NCBI GenBank assembly: GCA_963693285.1
Contig: OY848917.1
Span: forward strand, 14,508,192 to 14,572,191
DNA length: 64,000 nucleotides
Source of the DNA: Xestospongia muta
Lineage: Eukaryota > Porifera > Demospongiae > Haplosclerida > Petrosiidae
Direction: 5' to 3'
In this document: positions 22,701 through 37,670 of the stretch, one piece after another
How positions within the stretch are numbered: the first letter of the stretch is position 1
Layout: each line of letters starts with the position of its first letter
The notes under the pieces: model-generated
The model's database searches: none
Seen by the model: only the letters and a program-made list of their open reading frames with translations
Told to the model about the DNA's origin: nothing
Position numbers and translations under genes: made by a program

Positions 22701-23877
22701 TCTCTTACTGATTGTGTTTATGTTCTCAGGAATATTACTAGTAGCTTTACTGATAACACTGAACTTAACTGTGTCAGTAGGTACTATCAATGGATTGCTG
22801 TTTTATGCTAACATTCTAAAACTCAATGAACCAGTTTTCTTTCCCAATGGAAATATCATTATAGTTAGTCAGTTCATTTCATGGATCAATTTGGACTTTG
22901 GTATTGAGGTATGTTTGTTTGATGGATTAGATGGATATTGGAAAACATGGCTACAGTTTGTATTTCCATTTTACTTATGGACTCTTGTAGCTGGTATTAT
23001 TATCATATCTCGATGGTCTACAAAGTTGTCCAATATGTTTGGTCGTAACATTGTTCCTGTTCTGGCAACACTTGTACTAATGTCATTTACTAAATTGTTA
23101 CGAACTACAACAAATGCTTTGATGACATCAAAACTACATTGTGGTAGTCATGAGTGGACAGTGTGGAGTGTAGATGGTAATATTAACTATGGAACTAGCA
23201 AACATTCTATATTAGTAGCATTCTCTGTTGTGGTACTAGTATTATCAATAATATACTCTTGTTTAATCTTTTCTACTCAATGGTTACAACGATACAGTTA
23301 CTTATGTTGTCGTAGTAGAAATGATCCTGTATTAAAACTACTACCATTTATTGATGCATATACAGGTCCATACAAAGAGAGATATCGGTTCTGGACTGGT
23401 CTGTTATTAATTGTTCGTTTACTATTAACTGTTGTATTCATTTACACTTCAGGATCTCTACATGCTCTTAATAATTATAGCATTGTTTTGGTTGAAGTGA
23501 TCATATTGTATATCTTAAAGGATAATGTCTATTGTAAAGGTCTATTATCTATCCTTGAGCAGTCATTTCACATCAACCTCTTTATACTTGCACTTACTAA
23601 TTTCTTTATAAGTCAAAGCACCTACAAAGTTTATGTATCATTCATAACTGCTACATCCATTGCAGTTGCCATAGTAACATTTATTGTTACAATAGTTTGT
23701 CATTTATACATCAAGACTAAAGGAATACAGTGTTACAAACAGAAGCAAACAGCGGAGACATTACCATTTCTAAATAATTCAGAAAATAACACACAAGAAG
23801 ATGATGAACTATACTCTCCTAGTATAACAATAAAACGAAGAGAATCTTTGATATTTGATGTTGTCATTGATAAATAG
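19738..23877 (+). CDS. TM1: large beta-helix-like multipass membrane protein
   Basis: I place the start in a 15-bp exon (19738-19752, MKLSI) with donor GTAAGT; the 93-bp intron ends CAATAG at 19845 and exon 2 runs 19846-23877, giving 1348 residues. The joined N-terminus MKLSIIYCLFVTQLFILHSL is a good signal peptide; exon 2 alone has no ATG. Residues about 35-830 form an ectodomain with many N-glycosylation sites and recurring short blocks such as NCSFVNNKGG and STFTQN, typical of right-handed beta-helix proteins. A Cys-rich stalk (about 840-952, including HNRVGLLCGQCQSGLSL) precedes eight to ten hydrophobic segments (about 954-980, 985-1000, 1008-1030, 1040-1062, 1073-1090, 1127-1147, 1187-1207, 1215-1230, 1247-1262, 1266-1293). 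The cytoplasmic tail has an acidic TQEDDELYSP and a basic IKRRES motif. Ligand and function unknown; I recognise the layout, not a named family. Confidence 0.85.
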
Positions 23878-24394
23878 AATCAACTAAATAACATATGTCT
23901 GATTGTTGAGCTTTGTTGTAGTTTAAAAAAAAAATGTATGACTTTCATGTAGTAATTTAACATACTAAATTTTAATTGAGACACACATGATTATGCCTTT
24001 GTTTAATAGAAGTCAAATATGTTAATAGATAGTGTGATGTATAATTAGTTGATATATATCAATGGACACTTTATGTGTACATTTTAATTATAATGTATTT
24101 CTAATGTGATTTTGAAGTATCATTGTTTCATTCCATTATTAAGAATAAGTGTAATAATTAAAGAAACACAGGCAAATGTTATTAACAATAGTTTACTAAC
24201 TTAACTATTTAAAATATCCCTACTGTCATAATTACCAAATAAGGTAATATTGTGAACTCTTACATGTGTTGTCAATATCAAGACTGCCACAATGGCATGT
24301 TATTAGCTGTCTCTGTCTGAAGCTAAGATTTGTTCACTGATACTAACAGAGATAAAGTGTAGTAAGTGAGTGAAGGTATAGATTAACTGTAGAC
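23878..24394. other. TM1 to NLR-remnant spacer
   Basis: About 520 bp, conserved in units 2 and 3 (32462-32984, 37148-37670). A long A run at about 23923 may belong to the TM1 3' end. The sequence ATTACCAAATAAGG (about 24231) is the point where the MULE is inserted in the fourth unit. I see no gene. Confidence 0.6.
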
Positions 24395-25537
24395 ATGATT
24401 GATGTCCATCAATGGAGAGTTACTATTGGATTGTGGTCCTGTCGTCTCTTACCACATCTCACTAAAAGGGTCTCACATAGAGTGACTACTAACACAAACT
24501 GTGTTAATTCATTGTCCCTAAAACTAATTGTTAGTGATAACCTAATCTCATTAATGATGTTTCTGTTTCTAGTCCTAATTTTATCAGGTGATGTTGAGGT
24601 CAATCCTGCAACTAAAATAGGTAAATTGAATGTTGTACAAAGTGTCTAGAGACCTGCAAAGGAATACTATACAATACTACAATGTGGAAGCATATAACAG
24701 TTATGTTCCAATGTTAAAGCTTATAGGGTTTATGAAAGTATTGTATCTCCTCAGGTCTCTAGACTCACATAGTGAAGATTCAATAGGTTTTTTTAACCTT
24801 AAATAGAGTTGACATCAAGCAAATGCCTTGAGACATTTGGTTAAAGTGGTTTTGCTGCTAAAGATAAATGGACAGAGCTTACTAGTCTTCTTGGTGTTGC
24901 AATGGAGGAGAACAAAAGGCTCAAGACAATGGCTAGCAGTGATCAAGACTACCACTTTGCTTTAGAAGAATGTTTACAACAGAACTAGTTCCTCCAGTCC
25001 TGGGAAGAATTTATTTCAGCCGTTGAAGGGTGTGGAGATAAGACTGTAAGTTGACAAAAGACTATATAGCACAAAGAATAATATAAGCAACATGATATAG
25101 AGAACAAATTATTCGTATCACATTTTTTATGTTAATATTTTTCAATTATTTATGTAGGAGGAAATGACATATTACAATCACTTAGAAAATGAACTGAGTT
25201 AAAGTGAATATATTATTATACAATATCAATTGTAAATGATATTATTGTAATAATGCATTTAATATGTAAAGCTGAATAATTTCTACATGTAAGTTGTTTG
25301 TCTGTCTGTTTAAGTAAAAATGAAATATGTTTATAGAATTTTATAAGTATTTTATTACTTTATTTTGATGTAAGAAGATCATATTGATTCAGAAGATGTA
25401 TCTGAAACAGAAGTAAGTTTATATAACTTGAAATATAAGAAACATGGTAAATTGTTAACTGCATGGATTATTTTATGTGCATTCATCATCACTGTTTTTA
25501 TATATTAATAGTATAGTGATGAAGAAAGTGATAATTA

Positions 25538-25580
<43 letters not shown>

Positions 25581-26165
25581 ATTATTATTATTATTGCTAT
25601 TATTATTGAGGTTGAACTAACCCTATAGACAAAGCTCAGACAGTCATTGAACTCTTGCCACTCTAAAAGTTCTTACTGTTTATATTAAGGAAAATAGTAT
25701 ATTTGAGACTATGGCTTCCTAGTTTACAAGACAGTTTGGGAAAAAATCAAACAATACAACATCTTCAAATTAGACCTTTCATTCCTATTTGTTATCTGTT
25801 TTTCTTAACAGCTGGACATGTTCTATGAACACGGTTTACCTCATATTACAGACATGTTACAATTACACAACAACCATTGACCTTCTTGATATAAACTCTA
25901 TGTACTTACTTGATCTTGAAGATGAGGCAATTTGTCAATCTATAGGGTTGAACAAGCACTAACGCTTTGGGCAGCCATTTTCTGTCACCCCTCCCTTATG
26001 TACATCAGAATTATTGCTTTTATTAATAATGATCTTAAGTGTGCTCTGGCATTTACTCACAAATTTATGAAAGAAAATAAATCACAGAGAACTCCACCAA
26101 TGATAATGTTAAATTCCTCAATACCTTCAATTTTCCATGATTTATACTTTAATCTTGATCTCTGA
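24395..26165 (+). pseudogene. NLR remnant A: 2A-leader exon, Death piece, LRR tail
   Basis: Exon 1 (24395-24620, donor GTAAAT) matches the leader exon of the intact NLR at 49399: MIDVHQWRVTIGLWSCRLLP, hydrophobic LISLMMFLFLVLIL, SGDVEVNP. The 2A motif ends NPAT instead of NPGP, so ribosome skipping is not expected. The Death exon (about 24806-25050) has an in-frame TAA (LETFG-stop) and a later TAG after LQQN. Short acidic exons EDHIDSEDVSETE and YSDEESDNY lie near 25378-25414 and 25511-25537, next to an ATT run. From about 25660 the sequence matches the last ~600 bp of the LRR region of the intact gene with indels, ending in CALAFTHKFMKENKSQRTPP...LNLDL-like coding. CARD and NACHT parts are absent. 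Confidence 0.8.
25538..25605. repeat. ATT microsatellite
   Basis: (ATT)n run inside NLR remnant A. The same locus is about 190 bp long in remnant B (34121-34300) and about 60 bp in remnant C (38803-38870). Confidence 0.9.
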
Positions 26166-26711
26166 ATGAATATTTTTCATGATAATTATAATAGCAAATT
26201 AATAATTTGTGTCTTCAGGTTTATAACAGAATAATTGAATGTGTGAAAATGATATTGCTATAAATGAACATCTGACATTTTACGACCTGACATATGTGGA
26301 GTACTACATCTTTGAACACACACCATTACAAGTTGGATATCAATTTCATAGGTCTAAAAATTGAAAAGTTAATTGTCATTTTGTAATATTTTTAAATTCA
26401 TTATGATTGTGTTAATTCATTAGTTTGTAGTGTTTAAAGCCACTAATAATTTAAGGGGAATTCATCTAAGAAATGAACTAAGACATTATCAACAGACAAT
26501 ATATCTAGGCTGGCAACTGCTGCTATGGAATTCTTCACTGAAGTCAATAGAGTAGAGAATCTAATGATAAAGAGTTACTGTTTTGAGACAAGTATTATTA
26601 TAGTATCAATATAAGAAATAAACATAATATAACTATTTTTCTGGCTATAAATTCTGTCTATTTTTTCATATTTCTTTAATATAAATGTACAATTTGGTTT
26701 ATTAAAACAAG

Positions 26712-27131
26712 ATGGTAGATGGTAATATTAACTATGGAACTAGCAAATATTCCATATTAGTAGCATTCTCTGTTGTGGTACTAGTATTATCTATAATATA
26801 CTCTTGTTTAATCTTTTCTACTCAATGGTTACAACGATACAGTTATTTATGTTGTCGTAGTAGAAATGATCCTGTATTAAAACTACTACCATTTATTGAT
26901 GCATATACAGGTCCATACAAAGAGAGATATCGGTTCTGGACTGGTCTGTTATTAATTGTTCGTTTACTATTAACTGTTGTATTCATTTACACTTCAGGAT
27001 CTCTACATTCTCTTAATGATTATATCATTGTTTTGGTTGAAGTGTTCATATTGTATATCATAAAGGATAATGTCTATTGTAAAGGTCTATTATTTAAACT
27101 TGTGAATGATTGTCTTATTAAAATCAATTGA
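26712..27131 (+). pseudogene. C-terminal scrap of a TM gene
   Basis: From GATGGTAATATTAACTATGG the sequence follows TM1 from about 23173 for some 380 bp: the membrane segments AFSVVVLVLSIIYSCLIFST, the CCRSRNDPVLKLLPFIDAYT loop, WTGLLLIVRLLLTVVFIYTS and DNVYCKGLL. It then departs and ends FKLVNDCLIKIN-stop. No ectodomain, no signal peptide. Another copy is at 39974-40387. The breakpoint is shared, so this scrap is part of the ancestral repeat unit. Confidence 0.85.
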
Positions 27132-28172
27132 TTTCAATTAATTGCATAACAACAGTGACTATCCATCATTTTGGAGGTCAAGAAAAGGAACTGTAACTAA
27201 CTAAAGCTTAACATTACTTCAATAACTAAGTCTGTTCAGCTAAGACTACAACCAGAAATTATCTGTGTAGCCATATACTCTTTCCTGTAACATTAGAGTA
27301 CACTAATGGAAATATTGTAGCCAGTTGGCTAAGGAAGCAAGTTGGACCAGCCAAGACTACAACCACAAATTATCTAATGTTAACCATATCAAAGGACCAC
27401 TCTGATTAGATAGTAAATATATCCACCAACATGAAAGTGAAGAAAACTAACTGTAACTAACTAAAAGGTTTTGGTCTACCAAAGGTAATGGTAACTAACT
27501 AAATGTTATTACAACACTTCAATAACTAAGTATAACTAAGTAAATTGTTTCAAGTTAAAACAAACTAAGATGACTAAAATAACTGACAGGAATCGTCAAG
27601 TTAGCACAGATAATATTGCATGTAATCAAAGTAAATTTGGTCCACTCCCAGAATGTTAATGTGTAAATTGATCAATGTTACTGTTACTAGATAATCTAAT
27701 GTCTACTGATTATGTAACTATTGTTTGCTTAGTGAAAGTTTGTTATACAAGAGAAAGAGGAGGGGTTCATGTAGACTGAATCTAGTAATTACCAAATTCT
27801 TTATAATAGAAACAACTAGAAAGATAGGAAGTGGTTCATTAGTCTTGAATCCATATATGGTGATTATACTGTGTGTGTGTGTGTTGATGTATGTTTTCTA
27901 AATTTCATTGAAGGTTTGTTAGACATAGGCTAACAGTAAATACAGCTAATATGAATTACAAATATTGCCAGAATTACCATAATCTAATTTAGACACATAC
28001 AACTTTCTCAGCACAGACATATATACTAATTAAATGTTGTAGTCAGTTGGCTGAGGAATCAAGTTTGGTCAGCCAAGACTACAACCACTAATTATCTAAT
28101 CTACCTATATCAAAGGCATCACTCTGATTAGATAGTAGTAATAGAAATCCTATATATCATTCAGTCATGACA
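27132..28172. other. Spacer before TM2
   Basis: No gene. Holds AACTAACTAA runs, a TG run (about 27870-27885) and two palindromic repeat copies. Parallel to 17480-19600 and 40388-41550. Confidence 0.65.
27315..28086. repeat. Palindromic ~49-bp repeat, two copies
   Basis: Copies at 27315-27364 and 28037-28086, with the same TTGTAG...ACTACAACC ends and AATTATCTAAT tail as those before TM1. A half copy (TTCAGCTAAGACTACAACC) is at about 27234. Confidence 0.75.
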
Positions 28173-28180
28173 TGACGTCA
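28173..28180. promoter_or_regulatory. CRE-like palindrome TGACGTCA before TM2
   Basis: Perfect ATF/CREB-type site inside CATGACATGACGTCACGTAT, 125 bp before the TM2 start codon. The same block precedes TM4 (41552) and a variant precedes TM5 (63203). Confidence 0.5.
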
Positions 28181-28304
28181 CGTATTTCCCAGCCCTAAAT
28201 AAGATATATAAGCATTGACAGCTTTATTTTCTTAAGCTTGCACTAAAATACTATTGTTACTGTTCAGTACTGAAGTGTATATACTTTAACTTGGTTTTTA
28301 AACA

Positions 28305-31300
28305 ATGAAATTGTCCATTGTAAGTTGTACATAATGTTAATTTATTCTAAGTTGACTTACCTGGTTTACGATACTATTATAATATATATATATATATATA
28401 TAATTATATTGATTTATCAATAGATCTATTGTCTTTTTGTGACACAACTCTCCATACTACATTCTCTGTGTGATGGTCTTGTTCTGTATGTCAAGTCTAA
28501 TGAACAACAGAAATGTCCAAATAGTTCCATATGTCACACTCTACCTTTCTATTCTCAAAATGCTACATTCTTTTTTGTATCTAACACTACCTTTGTGTTC
28601 ATGAAAGGTGAGCATAAACTTGAAAACAATGTAGTTGTTACTGGAGTTAGTCACATTGTATTTATGAGTATGTTTGCTTACAACCACAAAAACAATGACA
28701 AACCAACTATCAGTTGCAGTACAGTCACAGCTGGTCTACAATTTATTAACTCTTCTTATGTCAGATTTGATGGTCTAGTAATTAATGTCAGTTGTAGTTC
28801 TAGACCTGGTATTTCATTTTACAATGTCTCATCAGTTACCATATATCGATCTACAATACACAATCTATATAACTTGGGAATATTTATTACCAATTCAGTC
28901 AATCTTACAATATCAGAATGTTCTTTTACTCGTGCTAATAATGATCTTGGTGTTGATAATGAGAGCAATCAATTGTTGTACAGTGTTTCTATTATATCTA
29001 ACAGTTTAGAGGAGGTACATTATAATATCAGGGACTCTGTCTTTGTTGGTAATCTACCTTCATTAGGTGGAGGTTTACATATTTATACTAATAACACTAA
29101 GTATAGTGAAGTGACTATTAAAAGATGTAATTTCTCACATATAGTTGGTTGTCTTGATAGTGCAGCTAATATTACTGTTATTGACAATAGTGACTATGCT
29201 AATATCACTGTTCTTGATTCTGTTTTTTATCGAAATTACCTTAATTGTTCAATTCCTGGATTAGAATTGCTAGGTGGTGGATTAAAAATAAAGCTTACTC
29301 AGATAGTTAATACAAACAGCACTAAAACATTATATTATAATAAAGTTATCATACAAAATTCAATTTTCTCTAATAACTATGCCAATTATGGAGCTGGTGC
29401 TGGTATTCTCATTAAAGATTGTGTAAACCCTTGTAAAGTTCTTGTCTTAAATTCAACTTTTACACAGAACATAGCAAGACATAGATGTGGTGGTTTGATA
29501 GTGGAAGCAACAGGTGATATTCCAGGAAATGAACAAATTTATTTTATAAATATAATAGAAAGTACTTTCCTTGGTAATCAAGCTGGGATAGATGCCAATG
29601 GATTGTTAATATGGCCATGGTGGTACAGTTACAGTCAGTTTCATATATCTATCAATGGTTGTTATTTTGACTCAAATGGTCTTCTTGAAAATGTAAATAA
29701 TAGTCATTCCGGATATTATTCAGCAATGACATTAAATTTTTTCAGTTATAGCAAGTCTACTAACTCATTTACAATTACCAACTGCTCCTTTATCAATAAT
29801 AAAGGAGGGAGTTTATATCTGAGAACAGATGAGCAAGGATTGGTCGGCAAATTAAATGTATCAATCAACAATTGTTACTTTGGTCATAACATTGGAGGTG
29901 TATATAGTACTATAACAATGCGTTTAAATCCAATATGTGCATCAGTGAATATATCTTACTGCCTTTTTGAAAATATCTCTGCTTTAAAAGATACCATTGC
30001 TGTTGCTTTAAGTATATTCTATTTTATTAAAATTTCTCAATGTTCTAATTTACACCTTTTGAATATAACTGTGAGAAATTCCAAATCAGGAAGAAATGCT
30101 ATAGTTTTATCATGTTCAACTATAAACCTTAAAGTTAACATCAGTAATATTCAAGTATATGACAACAATATGACTGGTATTGGATGTGATCGCTGTGGAC
30201 TACATTTCAGTGGATACAACATTATAGCTAACAATACTACACCATATGCTGGAGGAGGTCTGGTAGTCAATAAAAGTGGATATGCAGTCACAGAGAAATA
30301 TGGTTCAGTTAATTTTATGAACAATATTGCTACTAAAGGAGGAGCTTTATACTCAAACACTAACATTCCATACAAAATGACATTGTCATCAGTGTATTGT
30401 ACCTTTTCTGAATTTAAAACTCTTTTTCAAAACAATACTTCTGCTATTACAGGAGACAACTTGTATGGAGGATTGTTTTATAATTGTCTGTTGCCTACCA
30501 CTGGTGTTCCATTTCATTATGGCCATTATAAAGATGCAATAAATTGCAATATAACTGCACACATTAGTCTAAACGATACTAGTGCCTCCTCAGATCCTTT
30601 TGCTGTTTGTTTATGTCATCAAAATAATTCTATTAATTTTTACACAAATGTCACTAATCGTATTGTTTATCCAGGTCAATTATTCACCATATCATTGATT
30701 ACAGTAGGATATTGTGGTAGTTCTAGTCCAAGTACATTATATATATCATCATCATCTAATTTACAACTTATTGGTAACACTGATAATGACAAGACAAGTA
30801 TTCAATGTAAAAACTTTGTTTATAAAGCAATTCAATTGTCACCACATGTTTCACAAGGTACTGTCACTCTCAGTGTGCCTTCAACACCTTTTCCATTTTC
30901 TAAGTCATTGTCTTTAATGGTTTTATTTTTAAATTGTCCTCCTGGTACAAAACTGGGGTCATCACATGAGTGTGTTTGTAATGACATTATCACAGCTCTC
31001 ACATCTGATTTACAATGTAATGTATCGTGGTGGCCACATCCTCTACATAAACTTCCTGGTAATAACAATTGGTTAGGTTACAAAGAAGACTACAATTGTA
31101 CAATTGCATACAAGAATTGTCCATTTGATTATTGTCAATCTTCTGAGATCTACTTCAATTTAGACAATGATACAGATCTTCAATGTAATCACAATAGAGT
31201 GGGTCTTCTTTGTGGTCAATGTCAGTCAGGACTCAGTCTTAAACTTGGTTCTAATGTATGTTCTAAATGTACTAACATTTATCTTCTCTTACTGATTGTG

Positions 31301-32461
31301 TTTATGTTCTCAGGAATATTACTAGTAGCTTTACTAATAACACTGAACTTAACTGTATCAGTAGGTACTATCAATGGATTGCTGTTTTATGCTAACATTA
31401 TAAAACTTAATGAACCAGTTTTCTTTCCCAATGGAAATATCATTATAGTTAGTCAGTTCATTTCATGGATCAATTTGGACTTTGGTATAGAGGTATGTTT
31501 GTTTGATGGATTAGATGGATATTGGAAAACATGGTTACAGTTTGTATTTCCATTTTATTTATGGAGTCTTGTAGCTGGTATTATTATCATATCTCGATGG
31601 TCTACAAAGATGTCCAATATGTTTGGTCGTAACATTGTTCCTGTTCTGGCAACACTTGTACTAATGTCCTTTACTAAATTGTTACGAACTACAGCAAATT
31701 CTTTGATGACATCAAAACTACATTGTGGTAGTCATGAGTGGACAGTGTGGAGTGTAGATGGTAATATTAACTATGAAAGTAGCAAACATTCCATATTAGT
31801 AGCATTCTCTGTTGTGGTACTAGTATTATCTATAATATACTCTTGTTTAATCTTTTCTACTCAATGGTTACAACGATACAGTTATTTATGTTGTCGTAGT
31901 AGAAATGATCCTGTATTAAAACTACTACCATTTATTGATGCATATACAGGTCCATACAAAGAGAGATATCGGTCCTGGACTGGTCTGTTGTTAATTGTTC
32001 GTTTATTATTAACTGTTGTATTTATTTACACTTCAGGATCTCTACATTTTCTTAATGATTATATCATTGCTTTGGTTGAAATGATCATATTGTATATCTT
32101 AAGGGATAATGTCTATTGTAAAGGTCTATTATCTATCCTTGAGCAGTCATTTCACATCAACCTCTTTATACTTGCACTCACTAATTTCTTTATAAGTCAA
32201 AGCACCTACAAAGTTTATGTATCATTCATAACTGCTACATCGATTGCAGTTGCCATAGTAACATTTATTGTTACAATAGTTTGTCATTTGTACATCAAGA
32301 CTAAAGGAATACAGTGTTACAAACAGAAGCAAACAGCGGAGACATTACCATTTCTAAATAATTCAGAAAATAACACACAAGAAGATGATGAACTATACTC
32401 TCCTAGTATAACAATAAAACGAAGAGAATCTTTGATATTTGATATTGTCATTGATAAATAG
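28305..32461 (+). CDS. TM2: large beta-helix-like multipass membrane protein
   Basis: Exon 1 is 28305-28319 (MKLSI), exon 2 is 28424-32461, together 1350 residues. Architecture is as in TM1: signal peptide, N-glycosylated ectodomain, Cys-rich stalk, multipass C-terminus, tail ending ESLIFDIVIDK. Against TM1 the first ~275 residues and everything after ~480 differ at only scattered positions, while residues about 279-479 (29259-29850) carry clustered replacements and codon-sized indels, for example WPWWYSYSQFHISINGCYFD where TM1 has WRQRYSYSHFHVLIKSCYFD. A poly(A) signal-like AATAAA lies at about 32512. The reading frame is intact, so it is probably functional. Confidence 0.85.
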
Positions 32462-32984
32462 AATCAACTAAATAACATATGTCTGATTGTTGAGCTTTGT
32501 TGTAATTTTTTTAATAAAAAATAAATGTATGACTTTCATGTAGTAATTTAACATACTAAATTTTATTTGAGACACACATGTTTATGCCTTTGTTTAATAG
32601 AAGTCAAATATGTTAATAGATAGTGTGATGTATAATTAGTTGATATATATCAATTGACACTTTATGTGTACATTTTAATTATAATGTATTTCTAATGTGA
32701 TTTTGAAATATCATTGTTTCATTCCATTATTAAGAATAAGTGTAATAATTAAAGAAACACAGTCAAATGTTATTATAATAGTTTACTAACTTGACTATTT
32801 GTAATATCCCTACTGTCATAATTACCAAATAAGGTAATATTGTGAACTCTTACATGTGTTGTCAATATCAAGACTGCCACAATGGCATGTTTTTAGCTGT
32901 CTCTGTCTGAAGCTAAGATTTGTTCACTGATACTAACAGAGATAAAGTGTAGTAAGTGAGTGAAGGTATAGATTAACTGTAAGC

Positions 32985-34849
<1,865 letters not shown>

Positions 34850-35113
34850 ATGAATATTTTTCATGATAATTATAATAGCAAATTAATAATTTGTGTCTTC
34901 AGGTTTATAAAAGAATAATTGAATGTGTGAAAATGATACTACTATAAATGAACATCTGACATTTTACGGCCTGACATATGTGGAGTACTACATCTTTGAA
35001 CACACACCATTACAAGTTAGATACCAATTTCATAGGTCTAAAAATTGAAAAGTTAATTGTCATTTTGTAATATTTTTAAATTCATTATGATTGTGTTAAA
35101 TCAGTAGTTTGTA

Positions 35114-37147
35114 ATGTTTAATACTTCTGCTATTACAGGAGACAACTTGTATGGAGGATTGTTTTATAATTGTCTGTTGCCTACCACTGGTGTTCCATTT
35201 CATTATGGCCATTATAAAGATGCAATAAATTGCAATATAACTGCACACATTAGTCTAAACGATACTAGTGCCTCCTCAGATCCTTTTGCTGTTTGTTTAT
35301 GTCATCAAAATAATTCTATTAATTTTTACACAAATGTCACTAATCGTATTGTTTATCCAGGTCAATTATTCACCATATCATTGATTACAGTAGGATATTG
35401 TGGTAGTTCTAGTCCAAGTACATTATATATATCATCATCATCTAATTTACAACTTATTGGTAACACTGATAATGACAAGACAAGTATTCAATGTAAAGAC
35501 TTTGTTTATAAAGCAATTCAATTGTTACCACATGTGTCACAAGGTACTGTCACTCTCAGTGTGCCTTCAACACCTTTTCCATTTTCTAAGTCATTGTCTT
35601 TAATGGTTTCATTTTTAAATTGTCCTCCTGGTACAAAACTCGGGTCATCACATGAGTGTGTTTGTAATGACATTATCACAGCTCTCACATCTGATTTACA
35701 ATGTAATGTATCGTGGTGGCCACATCCTCTACATAAACTTTCTGGTAATAACAATTGGTTAGGTTACCAAGAAGACTACAATTGTACAATTGCATACAAG
35801 AATTGTCCATTTGATTATTGTCAATCTTCTGAGATCTACTTCAATTTAGACAATGATACAGATCTTCAATGTAATCACAATAGAGTGGGTCTTCTTTGTG
35901 GTCAATGTCAGTCAGGACTCAGTCTTAAACTTGGTTCTAATGTATGTTCTAAATGTACTAACATTTATCTTCTCTTACTGATTGTGTTTATGTTCTCAGG
36001 AATATTACTAGTAGCTTTACTGATAACACTGAACTTAACTGTATCAGTAGGTACTATCAATGGATTGCTGTTTTATGCTAACATTCTAAAACTCAATGAA
36101 CCAGTTTTCTTTCCCAATGGAAATATCATTATAGTTAGTCAGTTCATTTCATGGATCAATTTGGACTTTGGTATTGAGGTATGTTTGTTTGATGGATTAG
36201 ATGGATATTGGAAAACATGGTTACAGTTTGTATTTCCGTTTTATTTATGGAGTCTTGTAGCTGGTATTATTATCATATCTCGATGGTCTACAAAGATGTC
36301 CAATATGTTTGGTCGTAACATTGTTCCTGTTCTGGCAACACTTGTACTAATGTCCTTTACTAAATTGTTACGAACTACAGCAAATTCTTTGATGACATCA
36401 AAACTACATTGTGGTAGTCATGAGTGGACAGTGTGGAGTGTAGATGGTAATATTAACTATGAAAGTAGCAAACATTCCATATTAGTAGCATTCTCTGTTG
36501 TGGTACTAGTATTATCTATAATATACTCTTGTTTAATCTTTTCTACTCAATGGTTACAACGATACAGTTATTTATGTTGTCGTAGTAGAAATGATCCTGT
36601 ATTAAAACTACTACCATTTATTGATGCATATACAGGTCCATACAAAGAGAGATATCGGTCCTGGACTGGTCTGTTGTTAATTGTTCGTTTATTATTAACT
36701 GTTGTATTTATTTACACTTCAGGATCTCTACATTTTCTTAATGATTATATCATTGCTTTGGTTGAAATGATCATATTGTATATCTTAAGGGATAATGTCT
36801 ATTGTAAAGGTCTATTATCTATCCTTGAGCAGTCATTTCACATCAACCTCTTTATACTTGCACTCACTAATTTCTTTATAAGTCAAAGCACCTACAAAGT
36901 TTATGTATCATTCATAACTGCTACATCGATTGCAGTTGCCATAGTAACATTTATTGTTACAATAGTTTGTCATTTGTACATCAAGACTAAAGGAATACAG
37001 TGTTACAAACAGAAGCAAACAGCGGAGACATTACCATTTCTAAATAATTCAGAAAATAACACACAAGAAGATGATGAACTATACTCTCCTAGTATAACAA
37101 TAAAACGAAGAGAATCTTTGATATTTGATATTGTCATTGATAAATAG
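35114..37147 (+). CDS. TM3: 5'-truncated TM gene (stalk and membrane part)
   Basis: An ATG supplied by flanking NLR-remnant DNA (35114) leads in frame into TM sequence at NTSAITGDNLYGGLFYNCLL, giving 677 residues. The protein would have only the end of the ectodomain, the complete Cys-rich stalk and all membrane segments, without a signal peptide. It is almost identical to the matching part of TM2. Its frame is open to the normal stop. No conserved TM promoter precedes it. It is either an unexpressed duplication by-product or an ectodomain-less form; I consider the former more likely. Confidence 0.7.
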   Translation: MFNTSAITGDNLYGGLFYNCLLPTTGVPFHYGHYKDAINCNITAHISLNDTSASSDPFAVCLCHQNNSINFYTNVTNRIVYPGQLFTISLITVGYCGSSSPSTLYISSSSNLQLIGNTDNDKTSIQCKDFVYKAIQLLPHVSQGTVTLSVPSTPFPFSKSLSLMVSFLNCPPGTKLGSSHECVCNDIITALTSDLQCNVSWWPHPLHKLSGNNNWLGYQEDYNCTIAYKNCPFDYCQSSEIYFNLDNDTDLQCNHNRVGLLCGQCQSGLSLKLGSNVCSKCTNIYLLLLIVFMFSGILLVALLITLNLTVSVGTINGLLFYANILKLNEPVFFPNGNIIIVSQFISWINLDFGIEVCLFDGLDGYWKTWLQFVFPFYLWSLVAGIIIISRWSTKMSNMFGRNIVPVLATLVLMSFTKLLRTTANSLMTSKLHCGSHEWTVWSVDGNINYESSKHSILVAFSVVVLVLSIIYSCLIFSTQWLQRYSYLCCRSRNDPVLKLLPFIDAYTGPYKERYRSWTGLLLIVRLLLTVVFIYTSGSLHFLNDYIIALVEMIILYILRDNVYCKGLLSILEQSFHINLFILALTNFFISQSTYKVYVSFITATSIAVAIVTFIVTIVCHLYIKTKGIQCYKQKQTAETLPFLNNSENNTQEDDELYSPSITIKRRESLIFDIVIDK

Positions 37148-37670
37148 AATCAACTAAATAACATATGTCTGATTGTTGAGCTTTGTTGTAATTTTTTTAA
37201 TAAAAAATAAATGTATGACTTTCATGTAGTAATTTAACATACTAAATTTTATTTGAGACACACATGTTTATGCCTTTGTTTAATAGAAGTCAAATATGTT
37301 AATAGATAGTGTGATGTATAATTAGTTGATATATATCAATTGACACTTTATGTGTACATTTTAATTATAATGTATTTCTAATGTGATTTTGAAATATCAT
37401 TGTTTCATTCCATTATTAAGAATAAGTGTAATAATTAAAGAAACACAGTCAAATGTTATTATAATAGTTTACTAACTTGACTATTTGTAATATCCCTACT
37501 GTCATAATTACCAAATAAGGTAATATTGTGAACTCTTACATGTGTTGTCAATATCAAGACTGCCACAATGGCATGTTTTTAGCTGTCTCTGTCTGAAGCT
37601 AAGATTTGTTCACTGATACTAACAGAGATAAAGTGTAGTAAGTGAGTGAAGGTATAGATTAACTGTAAGC

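Noticed and set aside
24409..24603. Minus-strand frame MTSTSPDKIRTRNRN... opposite the 2A leader exon, repeated in all four units
   Set aside because: It is conserved only because the plus-strand leader exon is; it has no domain or splice context of its own.
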